Of a stretch of DNA of 64,000 nucleotides, positions 1 to 8,469 are shown piece after piece. This DNA comes from Methanoculleus sp. (lineage in GTDB: Archaea > Halobacteriota > Methanomicrobia > Methanomicrobiales > Methanomicrobiaceae). How positions within the stretch are numbered: position 1 is the first letter of the stretch; every line of letters begins with the position of its first letter. The stretch covers positions 22,331-86,330 of the forward strand of contig DSDF01000022.1 in assembly GCA_011048835.1 (NCBI GenBank), written 5' to 3'. The notes beneath the pieces are model-generated. The model saw only the letters and a program-made list of their open reading frames with translations. It made no database searches and was not told the DNA's origin. Position numbers and translations under genes: made by a program.

Positions 1-584
1 TCCTGGTCCACGATGACCTCGGCGATCGCCCGGTAGTCCGCATCCCGCATCACCCCGCCCGTGGGGTTGTTGGGGAAATTGATCACCACGGCCTTGGTCT
101 TCGGGGTGACCGCCTCCGCAAGCGCATCCGCGGTCAGCCTGAACTCGTCCTCCTCGCGGCACTGCACCGGCACCGGAATCCCGCCGGCGAGCATCACGCA
201 GGGCGAGTGGGCCACAAACGAGGGTTCGGCGACGATCACCTCGTCCCCGGGGTCGACGACCGTCCTGATGGCAACGTCGAATGCTTCCGAGACCCCACTG
301 GTCACCACGATCTCCGTCTCGGGGCTGTAGCGGATGGAAAAGCGGTCGTCGAGATAGCGGGCGATCTCCCGGCAGAGTGCGGGCATCCCCCGGTTGGCGG
401 TATACGACGTCGAACCCAGCTCGATGGAATAAATCGCCGCCTCGCAGATACTCCACGGGGTGGCGAAATCGGGCTCTCCCACCCCGAGGGAGACGACATC
501 TTCCCTGTCCTGGACCAGGTCGAAAAATTTCCTGATCCCGGAGGGGGGAATGGCCCGGGCCTGTGCTGCGACGAAATCTCTCAT
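1..584 (-). CDS. Pyridoxal-phosphate aminotransferase, class I/II (partial, 3' end outside window)
   Basis: The minus-strand frame starts at the ATG at 584 and runs off the left edge, so only about 194 N-terminal residues are visible. It opens with a typical aspartate aminotransferase N-terminus containing VSLGVGEPDF, then SYTANRGMP, VVTSGVSEAFD, GDEVIVAEPSFV and NFPNNPTGGV, the last being the substrate and cofactor-binding NPTGG loop. These motifs mark a fold-type I PLP enzyme transferring amino groups between amino acids and 2-oxo acids. The PLP lysine would lie beyond the edge. Its start overlaps the stop of the Lrp-type regulator (ATGA), so the two are co-transcribed and the regulator probably responds to amino acids. 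The exact substrate cannot be told. Confidence 0.93.
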   Translation of the reverse strand, partial: MRDFVAAQARAIPPSGIRKFFDLVQDREDVVSLGVGEPDFATPWSICEAAIYSIELGSTSYTANRGMPALCREIARYLDDRFSIRYSPETEIVVTSGVSEAFDVAIRTVVDPGDEVIVAEPSFVAHSPCVMLAGGIPVPVQCREEDEFRLTADALAEAVTPKTKAVVINFPNNPTGGVMRDADYRAIAEVIVDQ

Positions 585-1084
585 GGAATCACATCAGAGT
601 GAAATGGGAAGGCGGTCGCCTCCCCCCGCTCGAAGAACGTATGCCCGTTTTCCTTGTACGTCTTCATGATGAGGATCGTCGCCGTTTCCCGGATATGGTC
701 CATGGGGGCGATCTGCTCGGCCACAAACGAGGTGATCTCGTGGATGTTGCTGCCCACGACCATCACCTGGAGGTCGTAGACGCCGGAGATGAGGCGGATA
801 CTGCGCACCTGCGAAAACCGCGCGATGCGCTCGGCGATTTTGTCGTACCCGAAATCGCGTTCGGGGCTGACCTTCAGCTCGATGATCGCCGCCACCTCGG
901 GCTCGCCGGCCTGCTCCCAGTCCACCACGGCCCGGTATTTGCGGATCACCCCCTGCTCTTCCAGAATGCGGATGCGCGTGGCGACCTCCTCTTCGGAGAG
1001 ATCGGCCATTTCAGATAGATTGCGTACCGGGATGTTGCTGTCGTCCTCGAGTATTGTGAGCAGTATGCGGTCTTTATCGTCCAT
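581..1084 (-). CDS. Lrp/AsnC family transcriptional regulator
   Basis: About 167 residues with an N-terminal winged helix-turn-helix (MDDKDRILLTILEDDSN through GVIRKYRAVVDW) and a C-terminal RAM ligand-binding half (VAAIIELKVSP, VRSIRLISGVYDLQVMVVG). Archaeal Lrp proteins bind DNA as dimers or octamers and sense amino acids or related effectors. I place the start at the ATG at 1084 because AGGTGA lies five bases upstream; a GTG at 1093 would overlap the stop of orc1/cdc6. The gene sits between orc1/cdc6 and the aminotransferase, overlapping both or nearly so, which suggests one transcript. The aminotransferase is the most likely target, by inference. Confidence 0.92.
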   Translation of the reverse strand: MDDKDRILLTILEDDSNIPVRNLSEMADLSEEEVATRIRILEEQGVIRKYRAVVDWEQAGEPEVAAIIELKVSPERDFGYDKIAERIARFSQVRSIRLISGVYDLQVMVVGSNIHEITSFVAEQIAPMDHIRETATILIMKTYKENGHTFFERGEATAFPFHSDVIP

Positions 1085-1089
1085 TAGCA

Positions 1090-2373
1090 TCACCTGAATA
1101 GCGTTTTAAATCGCGCCGTATCGATTTCGTTCAACCGTTCGTCATTGAGCCGGGTGTCCTTGAGGAGGGTGTCCCAGATCTTTTTGGTGCCGGTGCCAAA
1201 TGACATCTCCTTGGTCCTGCCGTACCGGCCCCTGCTCACCACGCGCGCGTTGATCACGCCGAGCATGTTCAGCTCGGAGATGAGATCGGTGATGCGGCGG
1301 TGGGTGAGCACGTCGAGGTCCAGAATCCGTGCCACCTCGCGGTAGACCTGCGCGACCTCACCCGTCGTAAAGACATCCTTGTTGAGCTTGGTCAGGAAAA
1401 GCATCGAATAGAGAACCGCTTTGCTCTGCGTCGGGAGTGTGGAGACGCACTCGATGAGGCTGTCGGTCTCGATCCGCTGCATTGCCGCTCTCACGTTGGT
1501 CTCGGCGACCCGGTCCGTGTTCTCCCGCTCCGCAAGCTCCCCCGAGACGCGAAGAAGATCGAGCGCCCGGCGCGCGTCCCCGTGCTCCTGCGCGGCGAGG
1601 GCTGCACAGAGGGGGATGACCCCGTCATCCAGCGCTCCAGCGACAAACGCCACGTCGGCCCTCTGCTGGAGAATGTCCACGAGCTGCATCGCGTTGTATG
1701 GCGGAAAGACGATCTCCTCTTCCGAGAGCGAGGAGAGCACGCGCGGGTCGAGGAAATCGGTGAACCGGAGATCGTTGGAGATCCCGATGATGCTCACCTT
1801 CGAATCCTTCAGGTCGGAGTTGATGCGGGTAAGGTTGTAGAGCGTCTCGTCGCCGCTCTTTTTCACCAGCTTGTCGATCTCGTCGAGGACAATGACATGC
1901 ACCCCGCCCATCGCCTCCATCTGGTTCTTGAGCTCGGCGTACACCTGGTCGGTGGGCCACCCGGTCATGGGGATGCTGGTCCTGGGGCGATCGCTCGCAC
2001 GGGCATCGGAATCATCCAGGTAGTTGGCGATCTGGGCGAGCACCCGGTACTGGGTATCGATCACCTCGCAGTTGAGGTGGATGACATGGCAGGCAGTACC
2101 CATTTCACTGCTGGCATTCTCCAGTTCTCGTCCCACGTACCGCACACAGGCGGTCTTTCCAGTCCCCGTTTTCCCGTAGATAAGAATATTGGAGGGCGTC
2201 TCATCCCGGAGAGACGATGCGAGGATCGAGGCGATGGAATCGATCTGGGGCTTTCTGTGGGGGAGCACGTTCGGGCAGTAGGAATGCCGGAGCACTTCCC
2301 GGTTTTTGAATATGCTTGTATTATGGAGGAACTTTTTAAACAATCCCATTGAGGGGCTTTCTTCATCGGACAT
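1090..2373 (-). CDS. cdc6: Orc1/Cdc6 family replication initiator
   Basis: Archaeal origin-binding AAA+ ATPase, 427 residues from the ATG at 2373, which has GGAG five bases upstream; an upstream in-frame extension to 2418 lacks such a signal. Walker A is GKTGTGKT at residues 67-74 and Walker B is VIVLDEIDK. Sensor-type sequences follow in NDLRFTDFLDPRVLSS. The C-terminal third is a winged-helix DNA-binding domain (LDVLTHRRITDLISELNMLGV). The family recognises origin recognition boxes and loads the MCM helicase. The gene-free region immediately upstream carries three ORB-like boxes, the usual archaeal arrangement of initiator next to its origin. The start region with a short hydrophilic leader is normal for the family. 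Confidence 0.96.
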   Translation of the reverse strand: MSDEESPSMGLFKKFLHNTSIFKNREVLRHSYCPNVLPHRKPQIDSIASILASSLRDETPSNILIYGKTGTGKTACVRYVGRELENASSEMGTACHVIHLNCEVIDTQYRVLAQIANYLDDSDARASDRPRTSIPMTGWPTDQVYAELKNQMEAMGGVHVIVLDEIDKLVKKSGDETLYNLTRINSDLKDSKVSIIGISNDLRFTDFLDPRVLSSLSEEEIVFPPYNAMQLVDILQQRADVAFVAGALDDGVIPLCAALAAQEHGDARRALDLLRVSGELAERENTDRVAETNVRAAMQRIETDSLIECVSTLPTQSKAVLYSMLFLTKLNKDVFTTGEVAQVYREVARILDLDVLTHRRITDLISELNMLGVINARVVSRGRYGRTKEMSFGTGTKKIWDTLLKDTRLNDERLNEIDTARFKTLFR

Positions 2374-2450
2374 ATCTACTCCAGAGCGCACGGGGAAAGC
2401 ACAGTACCACCAATGCACGATCCAGTATATGTGATCATCTGAATCCTATT

Positions 2451-2474
2451 AACCCCTTTGTTTCCAGTGGAGCC
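2451..2474 (-). repeat. Origin recognition box, left copy
   Basis: Read on the minus strand it is GGCTCCACTGGAAACAAAGG followed by GG. It matches the archaeal ORB pattern of a dyad core plus a downstream G-run contacted by the Orc1/Cdc6 winged helix and AAA+ domain. Best of the three copies. Confidence 0.8.
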
Positions 2475-2570
2475 GGCCCGGGCATACAAAACCCTGCTTC
2501 CTCGATAGCCACAGGATTTGAAGCACTCACCGGGGAATTGTCGACGCTCCCGGAGGAGGGTTGAAGGCCC

Positions 2571-2591
2571 ACCCCATGATTTCAAGTGGAG
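2571..2591 (-). repeat. Origin recognition box, degenerate middle copy
   Basis: Minus-strand reading is CTCCACTTGAAATCATGGGG plus T. One core base differs (CTT for CTG), but the spacing to the G-run is kept. Same orientation as the left copy. Confidence 0.55.
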
Positions 2592-2773
2592 AGCTATGAT
2601 GAGAAGACCTTCTTCTCATCAATATCAAAATAGGAGAAGACTCATTGATCAATCTCTCGTTCATGGTACTTAAGGTATCCGAATCGCGATCCGATCCCGC
2701 GGAAAAGCTTCCGGCAGGAGGAAGTCCCGAGTGCGGATTTGTGGCATGAGGAGAGGCGGCCGTGCACTCGACT

Positions 2774-2797
2774 GGCTCCACTGGAAATGAAAGGGTC
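2774..2797 (+). repeat. Origin recognition box, right copy (inverted)
   Basis: Plus-strand GGCTCCACTGGAAATGAAAG followed by GGTC. Its first 14 bases are the exact reverse complement of the plus strand at 2461-2474, so the outer boxes face away from each other around the AT-richer centre. Confidence 0.75.
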
Positions 2798-2867
2798 TCC
2801 CATCTCCTGGTCAACAACTTCCCACACCGACCACTATCCTCATCAGATCTCCCGTCAATGAGGATGC

Positions 2868-3356
2868 ATGGATCCGAGCCATATCAGGGATATTCCCCTC
2901 GCCGTTTCAGTCATCACGGTCTCCACGAGCCGGGATACATCCACCGACAGGAGTGGTCCGGTAGTCAGGGATCTTCTCTCCTCCGCGTCCATCCCGGTGG
3001 TGCGGTCCCGCATCGTTCCCGACGATATCGAGGAGATCCGGCGCGAGCTCTTTGCTTCACTCGAGGTTGCCAACTGCGTGATCTTTTCGGGGGGGACGGG
3101 CCTCACCTCCGATGACTGCACCATCGAGGCCATCGAGCCCCTCCTCGAAAAAACCATGCCGGGGTTCGGTGAACTCTTTCGATCGCTCAGCGTCCGGGAT
3201 ATCGGGACCCGCGCGCTGCTCTCCCGCGCCCTCGGGGGGGTGACCCGGGGCAAAGCGGTCTTCTGTATCCCGGGGTCGACCGGGGCCGCGGACCTTGCGG
3301 TCCGGGAACTGATCATCCCGCAGCTCGCACACGTACTGACCCACGCGTCGCAGTAG
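2868..3356 (+). CDS. moaB: MoaB/MogA-type molybdenum cofactor biosynthesis protein
   Basis: A 162-residue protein of the MoaB/Mog fold, which adenylylates molybdopterin before metal insertion. The diagnostic motif is FSGGTGLTSDDCTIEAIEPL in the middle, with VSVITVSTSRD near the N-terminus and PGSTGAADLAVRELIIPQL at the C-terminus. Length matches the family. The ATG at 2868 has GAGG about five bases upstream. It is convergent with the Cgi121 gene, only five bases apart. Methanogens need molybdopterin or tungstopterin for formylmethanofuran and formate dehydrogenases, which fits the organism. Confidence 0.94.
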   Translation: MDPSHIRDIPLAVSVITVSTSRDTSTDRSGPVVRDLLSSASIPVVRSRIVPDDIEEIRRELFASLEVANCVIFSGGTGLTSDDCTIEAIEPLLEKTMPGFGELFRSLSVRDIGTRALLSRALGGVTRGKAVFCIPGSTGAADLAVRELIIPQLAHVLTHASQ

Positions 3357-3361
3357 AGGGG

Positions 3362-3874
3362 TCAGCGGTAGACATCGAGGAGGGCGACCCGCTCCCGGAC
3401 CAGTTCGGGAAGGCGGTCCTTCCCGACGATCGCCAATTCCTCGCGTGGTATCCCGAAAAGATCCATCAGGCGACGTTTTTTTGCATCGTCAATCTCTTCC
3501 CAGTCTTCCTCGACGAAACAGACGAGGGCACGGAGGGCGTCGCGTGCGCCGGGCGAAGGCGGGCAGATGCAGACGTACCCCGCGTTGGCACCGCAATGAA
3601 TGCCGAACCGCACAGCGTCCAGCACCTGCCTGCTTCCCGCGGCATAGAGCAGGGATTCCATTTCAAATGAATTTGCAATCGGGCTTTCTCCAAAAAAGGA
3701 ACGCTGTGCATGATCGAGGGCGGCGGCGACGTGAGCGCTTCCGGCCATATGCGCGGCATTGAACACAACGATCCGCACCCCGAAGCGGTCGGCGATCTCC
3801 CGTAGATGTGCGAGGAAATCAGCTTCGTCATCCACCGAAAACCGGGCCTGTGCGATATCGCAGTCCACCTTCAT
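3362..3874 (-). CDS. cgi121: KEOPS complex subunit Cgi121
   Basis: A 170-residue protein with the family signature ANSFEMESLLYAAGSRQVLD and a basic, helical C-terminus. Cgi121 is the accessory subunit of KEOPS, which makes the universal t6A37 modification of ANN-decoding tRNAs; it binds the Bud32 kinase and the tRNA 3' end. Its ATG overlaps the stop of hel308 as ATGA (3871-3874), so both sit in one operon with hel308 first. Linkage of a tRNA-modification subunit to a repair helicase may only reflect an information-processing operon. Family assignment is firm. Confidence 0.9.
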   Translation of the reverse strand: MKVDCDIAQARFSVDDEADFLAHLREIADRFGVRIVVFNAAHMAGSAHVAAALDHAQRSFFGESPIANSFEMESLLYAAGSRQVLDAVRFGIHCGANAGYVCICPPSPGARDALRALVCFVEEDWEEIDDAKKRRLMDLFGIPREELAIVGKDRLPELVRERVALLDVYR

Positions 3875-6027
3875 CGCTGTTCCCCGAAAAAGGACAGGGT
3901 CTTCTGCCCAACATCCTCGTCGTCATCATCCCCGCCCCCCCCGTCCGGCCGGTCGAGCTGCGCGAAGATCGATTCCGCGGTCTTCTGGCCCAGGATCGTG
4001 CTGATGCGCTCCATGCCGGCAGCGCGCAGCGCCTCGGGGGAGGTGACGTTGTTGTTGAAGAGCCGGCGGGCGCGCACCCGCCCGATCCCCCGCAGGCGGA
4101 TGAGCGGCAACAGCTCGCGCTTGATCCCGTGCTTGACCCGCAGCTCGGTCTCCCTGATGGGACCGGCACATGCCGGCGCTGCCATGCCGGCAATCCTGCC
4201 CGCGGCGTGGATCAGCCACCCGATGCCCTCGACCGTATTGTAGATGTCCCCGGGACCTACGTTGTAGCGCTCGCAGAGTGCGGCTTCGCCGACCTCGCCC
4301 ATCCAGTCGGCGATGAGCATCGCCGTCTTGAGGCTGCGGAAGTAGCCCTCGCCGTCGTCCCACGAAAATTCCACCCAGAGGTCGTCTTCATGGGCGTCGA
4401 CGAACTGCTCCACGACGGTCAGGTCCTGTTTTCGCACGTAGAGGGTGTACATGTCGGGGGTGGCGCACAGCAGCTGGAGCAGGCCAATTTCGGACCAGCG
4501 CTCGTGGGACCGCAAGGCGTCGCTGATCATCTCCGCCCCGCGGGGGTCGATGTAGAGGCGGGAGACAAGGGTGCCGTAGGACGTTGCGTGCAGCAGCCCG
4601 CCCACATCGGTGATCATCTCGGCGCCGTGGAGGAACGCGGTTACGGATTCGACGATCCTCGAGAGATGGCGGCTGTTCTTTTTCTGGTGCACGTAGAATG
4701 TCTTTTCCAGAAACCCGATCAGGTCTTCGCTCGACGAGACGAACCCGGTGGCGATCAGGGAGAGGATGTGGGTGGTGAGCGCCGATTCCGAGGCGCACTT
4801 CGAGTGGATCCCCTCCGCCGGCGCCTCGATATAGGCGGCGAACAGGTCGTCGACCGCCCCGCGTTCCTTTGCGATGAGCACCGCTTCGCCGTAGGGGTCA
4901 AGGTGGGGCCTTCCTGCGCGGCCCGCCATCTGCCGGTACTCTCGCACCGGGATGGGCCGCATGCCCTCGCCGCCCTGGAAGCGGAGATAGTCGCGCACCA
5001 CCACCCGTCGGGCGGGGAGGTTGAGGCCTGCTGCCAGGGTGGGCGTGGAGGAGATCACCTTGATCCGGTTCTCCCGGAATCCCCGCTCCACGATATGGCG
5101 CTGCTTTTTCGAGAGGCCGGCATGGTGGAACGCCGCCCCTTTCGCCACGCAGGCGGCGAGCACCGTGCCCATGTCCGTTTCGGCCGCCGCCTCGAGCTCT
5201 CGGCCCAGCGCAGCGAGCACCGGGTCGTCAATGGTCAACGCCGATGCCGCGCGTTTGGCAAACCCCTCAGCGTTCTTGCGGGAGCTGACGAAGACGAGGC
5301 ACTGTCCCCCTTCGGCGATGGTGTCCAGGCAGAGGTTGATGTCCTCGTACCTGGAGGGGGTGGCGATCGCTTTTTCGCCGTCGGCGAAGTGCACGGTGCC
5401 CCGGTAGCAGACCCCCTCGCGCAGGTCGACGGGGCGCCATTCCGAGGTGATCAATTCCGCATCCAGCCAGGCGGCGAGCTCTTCGGGGTTGCCGATGGTG
5501 GCGGAGAGGGCGACTGTCTGCATGGCGGGGTTGAGGGTGCGCAGTTTGATGATTACCATCTCAAGGGTCGCCCCGCGGTCCTCGGAATCGATCAGGTGCA
5601 CCTCGTCGACCACGAGCAGGGAGATCTCCCGCAGCCAGTGCGTGGCATTGCGCAGCAGGGAATCCACCTTTTCGCTGGTGGCGATGATGATGTCGTTGCG
5701 TCCCAGGTACTCGTCCCGCCGGTCGTAGTCGCCGGTGGCGATCCCCACCGACGCCTGCTTTCCATTAAAATCATCGTATTTTTCGCTGGCGAGCGCTTTC
5801 AGGGGGACGATGTAGAGGCACCGTCCCCCGCCGGCGATATGGTGGTGCATGGCCATTTCGGCGATGAGGGTCTTTCCGCTCGCGGTGGGGATGGCGATAA
5901 GAAGGTTGGCACCCGAAAAAAGCCCCGCCCCGATGCACTCCTCCTGCGGGGGGTAGAGTTCGGTGATCCCCCGTTCGCTGTACTGCTGCACCAGGTGGCC
6001 CGGTACCGGCAATGACTCGATTTTCAT
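3871..6027 (-). CDS. hel308: ATP-dependent DNA helicase Hel308 (Ski2-like)
   Basis: A 718-residue superfamily 2 helicase that unwinds lagging strands at stalled replication forks with 3'-5' polarity. Motif Q precedes Walker A (IPTASGKT, residues 46-53); motif II is VVDEVHLID; motif III is ALSATIGNP; motif VI is REYRQMAGRAGR, the Hel308 form. The C-terminus has the ratchet and helix-hairpin-helix region (LPLIRLRGIGRVRARRLFNN) and a final PCNA-interacting-like QKTLSFFGE. I start at the ATG at 6027, because the nine upstream residues are not family-like. First gene of a two-gene operon with cgi121. Confidence 0.95.
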   Translation of the reverse strand: MKIESLPVPGHLVQQYSERGITELYPPQEECIGAGLFSGANLLIAIPTASGKTLIAEMAMHHHIAGGGRCLYIVPLKALASEKYDDFNGKQASVGIATGDYDRRDEYLGRNDIIIATSEKVDSLLRNATHWLREISLLVVDEVHLIDSEDRGATLEMVIIKLRTLNPAMQTVALSATIGNPEELAAWLDAELITSEWRPVDLREGVCYRGTVHFADGEKAIATPSRYEDINLCLDTIAEGGQCLVFVSSRKNAEGFAKRAASALTIDDPVLAALGRELEAAAETDMGTVLAACVAKGAAFHHAGLSKKQRHIVERGFRENRIKVISSTPTLAAGLNLPARRVVVRDYLRFQGGEGMRPIPVREYRQMAGRAGRPHLDPYGEAVLIAKERGAVDDLFAAYIEAPAEGIHSKCASESALTTHILSLIATGFVSSSEDLIGFLEKTFYVHQKKNSRHLSRIVESVTAFLHGAEMITDVGGLLHATSYGTLVSRLYIDPRGAEMISDALRSHERWSEIGLLQLLCATPDMYTLYVRKQDLTVVEQFVDAHEDDLWVEFSWDDGEGYFRSLKTAMLIADWMGEVGEAALCERYNVGPGDIYNTVEGIGWLIHAAGRIAGMAAPACAGPIRETELRVKHGIKRELLPLIRLRGIGRVRARRLFNNNVTSPEALRAAGMERISTILGQKTAESIFAQLDRPDGGGGDDDDEDVGQKTLSFFGEQR

Positions 6028-6143
6028 CCAAAACCCTTTAATTCCACTGCACAATGCGGTTTCATCGCGCGCATTTGAAAACAGCGCTTACAGATCCGTT
6101 TCGCCGTCCAGTTGCAACGTTCCCTTTGCCGGAATGCTGTTAT

Positions 6144-6158
6144 GCGGGATTATCCCGC
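6144..6158. terminator. Short GC hairpin downstream of the KH gene
   Basis: GCGGGATTATCCCGC is a near-perfect hairpin 15 bases beyond the KH-protein stop. A T-run follows on the plus strand rather than the minus strand, so it is not a textbook terminator for the KH gene. It lies between hel308 and the KH operon. Confidence 0.35.
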
Positions 6159-6173
6159 TTTTTGCACCGGCAG

Positions 6174-6719
6174 TCAGTAGTAGTATTCGAGGATGTCTGT
6201 TTTCGCTTCTTTCTTTTTTCTATCCAGAAACGAAAAGACCGTCTCATGGGGCAGTCCTTCGAGCAGCATGTCCACGGCGGCCCGCGCCACCTTCAGCTGC
6301 TCGGGCATCCCGATCAGGGCGATGGTTTTGCCGTGGACGGAGACCGCCACCCCGGTCATGTCCTCGATCTGGGCGCGGGCCTTGCCGCCTTTGCCGATGA
6401 TCCGCCCGCGGATCCGCTCCATCTGCTTGGTGGTGGTGCATACACCCGAGAGATCGATGATCTCCAGGAGCATGTCCTCGTCCTCGAGCAGCAGAAATGC
6501 CCGCTCAGGGGAGAACCCGCGGTTGATTGCTTTGATGATCTCGACGGTCCTGAGCACCGCAAGGGCGTCCTCCCCTTCCACGGTCACGGTCCCCTCCGAA
6601 CTGTCGATGGCGAGCCCCGTGTCCGTCTTCTCCTCGATCAGCCGTTTTGTTGCGCCGCCTTTTCCGATAATCACCGCAATACGGCTTGCGGTGACCTTTA
6701 CTTCCTGTCTGGTCGTCAT
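6174..6719 (-). CDS. Archaeal KH-domain RNA-binding protein (Dim2/Pno1-Krr1-like)
   Basis: 181 residues with two KH modules, each with a GXXG loop: VIIGKGGATKRLIEEKT at the N-terminus and RIIGKGGKARAQIEDMT in the second half, linked by a helix with a GFSPERAFLLLEDED segment typical of archaeal Dim2. The eukaryotic relative works in 40S maturation near the 3' end of 16S/18S rRNA. The start ATG at 6719 is 19 bases after the stop of rio1; Rio1 kinase and Dim2 are functional partners in small-subunit biogenesis, which supports the call. Confidence 0.92.
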   Translation of the reverse strand: MTTRQEVKVTASRIAVIIGKGGATKRLIEEKTDTGLAIDSSEGTVTVEGEDALAVLRTVEIIKAINRGFSPERAFLLLEDEDMLLEIIDLSGVCTTTKQMERIRGRIIGKGGKARAQIEDMTGVAVSVHGKTIALIGMPEQLKVARAAVDMLLEGLPHETVFSFLDRKKKEAKTDILEYYY

Positions 6720-6738
6720 GGTGTGCTCCGTCCTGGTG

Positions 6739-7515
6739 TCATGGTTCGAACCGTCCCGGCCCGACGATCTCCTGAAATATCTCCTTCTCGTCACGCACAG
6801 CACAGTGTCTGGCAAAAAACCGGTTGATGTTTTTGATGTCCCGGACCAGGAAGGCCAGTGCCCGCGGGTGGTCGGGGGTGACCGCCTGGCCCATATCGAT
6901 GAGATAGGGCTTTTCATGATAGAGGATATTGAACTCCGAGAGGTCGGCGTGGATGAGCCCGGCCGCGTTGAAGAGCGTATCCATGTAGCCGAGGATCCGT
7001 GCGTAGCATTCGACGGGGTCGTCGAGCTCTGCGAAGCGCAGCTGCGGGTAAGGTCGCTCCTCTTCGCCCAGAAATTCCATGAGCAGGATGTTGCGGTCGA
7101 AGGCGATCGGTTCGGGTACGGGGATGCCGGCGTCCCGCGCCCGCGAGATGTTGGAGAACTCCTTTTTGGTCCAGGCAAAGACGAGATCTTTCCTGGATTT
7201 CCTGATGGAGGCGAAGCGGGGGTCGCCCACGATGTACTCGCTCATCCCCTTGAAGTTCGCCGACCGTATACGGTAGATCTTGATGGCGATGGCCGCCCCG
7301 TCCTTCTCCCCGTAGAAGACATTGGCTTCCTTGCCGGTGGAGATGGACCCCCCGATGACCGAGATATACTTTTTATGGACCAGGCGGTAGAGGGCGAGCA
7401 GTGTGACCTCGTCGAAGACGTTGTTCAGCACCTTCATCTGGTTGGCGTCCCTGATCCGGACGCCCATCTTCTCGACTTCGCGGTCGAATTTATCCTGCAA
7501 TGAATCAAGGCTCAC
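6739..7515 (-). CDS. rio1: RIO-type serine/threonine protein kinase Rio1
   Basis: 258 residues with the RIO fold. The nucleotide loop is ISTGKEANVFYG, the catalytic loop LIHADLSEFNILYH and the metal-binding loop LIDMGQAV. The kinase lacks the usual activation segment, as RIO proteins do. It acts in late small-ribosomal-subunit maturation. The start codon is GTG at 7515, preceded by GAGGG at five bases. It follows tyrS by 9 bases and precedes the KH gene by 19 bases, so the three form a translation operon. Confidence 0.95.
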   Translation of the reverse strand: MSLDSLQDKFDREVEKMGVRIRDANQMKVLNNVFDEVTLLALYRLVHKKYISVIGGSISTGKEANVFYGEKDGAAIAIKIYRIRSANFKGMSEYIVGDPRFASIRKSRKDLVFAWTKKEFSNISRARDAGIPVPEPIAFDRNILLMEFLGEEERPYPQLRFAELDDPVECYARILGYMDTLFNAAGLIHADLSEFNILYHEKPYLIDMGQAVTPDHPRALAFLVRDIKNINRFFARHCAVRDEKEIFQEIVGPGRFEP

Positions 7516-7524
7516 GGTGTCCCT

Positions 7525-8469
7525 CTATTCGTTCATATAGGCGCATGCGTCGGCGAGGATCTCGATAAGCCCCTCGGCGGCTGCGTTCTTGAGGTCCACC
7601 GGGTGCACCTCTCCGGCGGCATATGCCTGCTCGAGCGCCTCATAGGCGGCAAAGTCGCGGTCCCCGCCGAATTTCTCCTGGCGCCGCAATGAAAGGGTGC
7701 CGAGGCGGGGGAAGACGTGGTACTGCACGAGCTGCAGCACCGGGTTGTTCTCCCGCTCGGGCGGGCAGAACGCTTTTTTGATCTTTTTCCTTATGACGTC
7801 CTCTGTATCGGCGATGGAAATATAGTTGCCTGCCGATGAGGACATCTTCGTGCCGTCCAGACCGTTGAGGATGGGGGTATGGATGCAGACCGGTGCGGGC
7901 ATCCCGAGGGAGGGGAGGTATTCCCGGGCGAGCATGTGGATCTTGCGCTGGTCGATCCCGCCGACCGCGGCATCCACCCCGAGGGTGGCGATGTCCACCA
8001 TCTGCATGATGGGATAGATCATCTGCGAGACGGAGGGCGCCTCCATCTGCCGTCCCACCTCGTCCATGCTGCGCCGCGCCCGGTTGAGGGTGATCTGCTG
8101 GGAGAGCTCGAGCACCCGCAGCTCGTAGTCGGCATTCAGCTGCACGTCGGAGCCGAGCACGAACTCGACGTCGGTCAGGCCCACCGCCTCAAAACAGCGC
8201 CTGTTGTAGTCGGCGAGCTCGCGCACCTCCTCCATCGTGCCCTTTCTGTTGAGGAACGCATGCAGATCGGCGAGGAGCACCACGACATGGAAGCCCGCAT
8301 CCCGCAGGTCCATGAGTTTGTTGATGGTCACCAGGTGCCCGAGGTGGATCTCCCCGCTCGGCTCGTACCCTGCATAGACCCTTTTGTTCTGCCGGGGGAT
8401 GAGTGCCTGCAGTTCGTCGTCGGTGATGACTTCGACCGTATTTCTCGTCGCAAGTTCGTAATCATCCAT
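7525..8469 (-). CDS. tyrS: Tyrosyl-tRNA synthetase (archaeal type)
   Basis: 314 residues, class I synthetase charging tRNA-Tyr. The HIGH motif is HLGH at residues 42-45, preceded by AGYEPSGEI, and the KMSKS motif is GTKMSSSAGN. The tyrosine pocket is marked by YPIMQMVDI and GGIDQRKIHMLAREYLP. Length and lack of an S4 domain match archaeal and eukaryotic TyrRS rather than the bacterial form. Start at the ATG at 8469; first gene of the tyrS-rio1-KH cluster. Confidence 0.96.
   Translation of the reverse strand: MDDYELATRNTVEVITDDELQALIPRQNKRVYAGYEPSGEIHLGHLVTINKLMDLRDAGFHVVVLLADLHAFLNRKGTMEEVRELADYNRRCFEAVGLTDVEFVLGSDVQLNADYELRVLELSQQITLNRARRSMDEVGRQMEAPSVSQMIYPIMQMVDIATLGVDAAVGGIDQRKIHMLAREYLPSLGMPAPVCIHTPILNGLDGTKMSSSAGNYISIADTEDVIRKKIKKAFCPPERENNPVLQLVQYHVFPRLGTLSLRRQEKFGGDRDFAAYEALEQAYAAGEVHPVDLKNAAAEGLIEILADACAYMNE

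Larger units (their letters stand above)
2374..2867. other. Probable chromosomal replication origin (oriC) beside orc1/cdc6
   Basis: A 494-base stretch without a convincing gene between orc1/cdc6 and moaB. It holds three sequences resembling the archaeal origin recognition box, a TCCACTGGAAA-type core followed by a G-run. The two left boxes point left and the right one points right, and two of them share a perfect 14-base inverted repeat (2461-2474 and 2774-2787). Between them lie a 9-bp hairpin (GATGAGAAG/CTTCTCATC, 2598-2620), an AT-richer stretch at about 2617-2690 that could unwind, and the palindrome ATTGATCAAT at 2644-2653. Linkage of initiator gene and ORBs is the known pattern in archaea; that this is an active origin is inference. 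Confidence 0.8.

Noticed and set aside
2480..2560. Possible tRNA on the minus strand, with GCTTCAAATCC resembling a T-loop
   Set aside because: No matching D-arm, anticodon stem or acceptor pairing could be drawn.
3808..6015. A 735-codon open frame on the plus strand
   Set aside because: It is the antisense shadow of hel308; GC-rich codon bias leaves such frames open. No family features.
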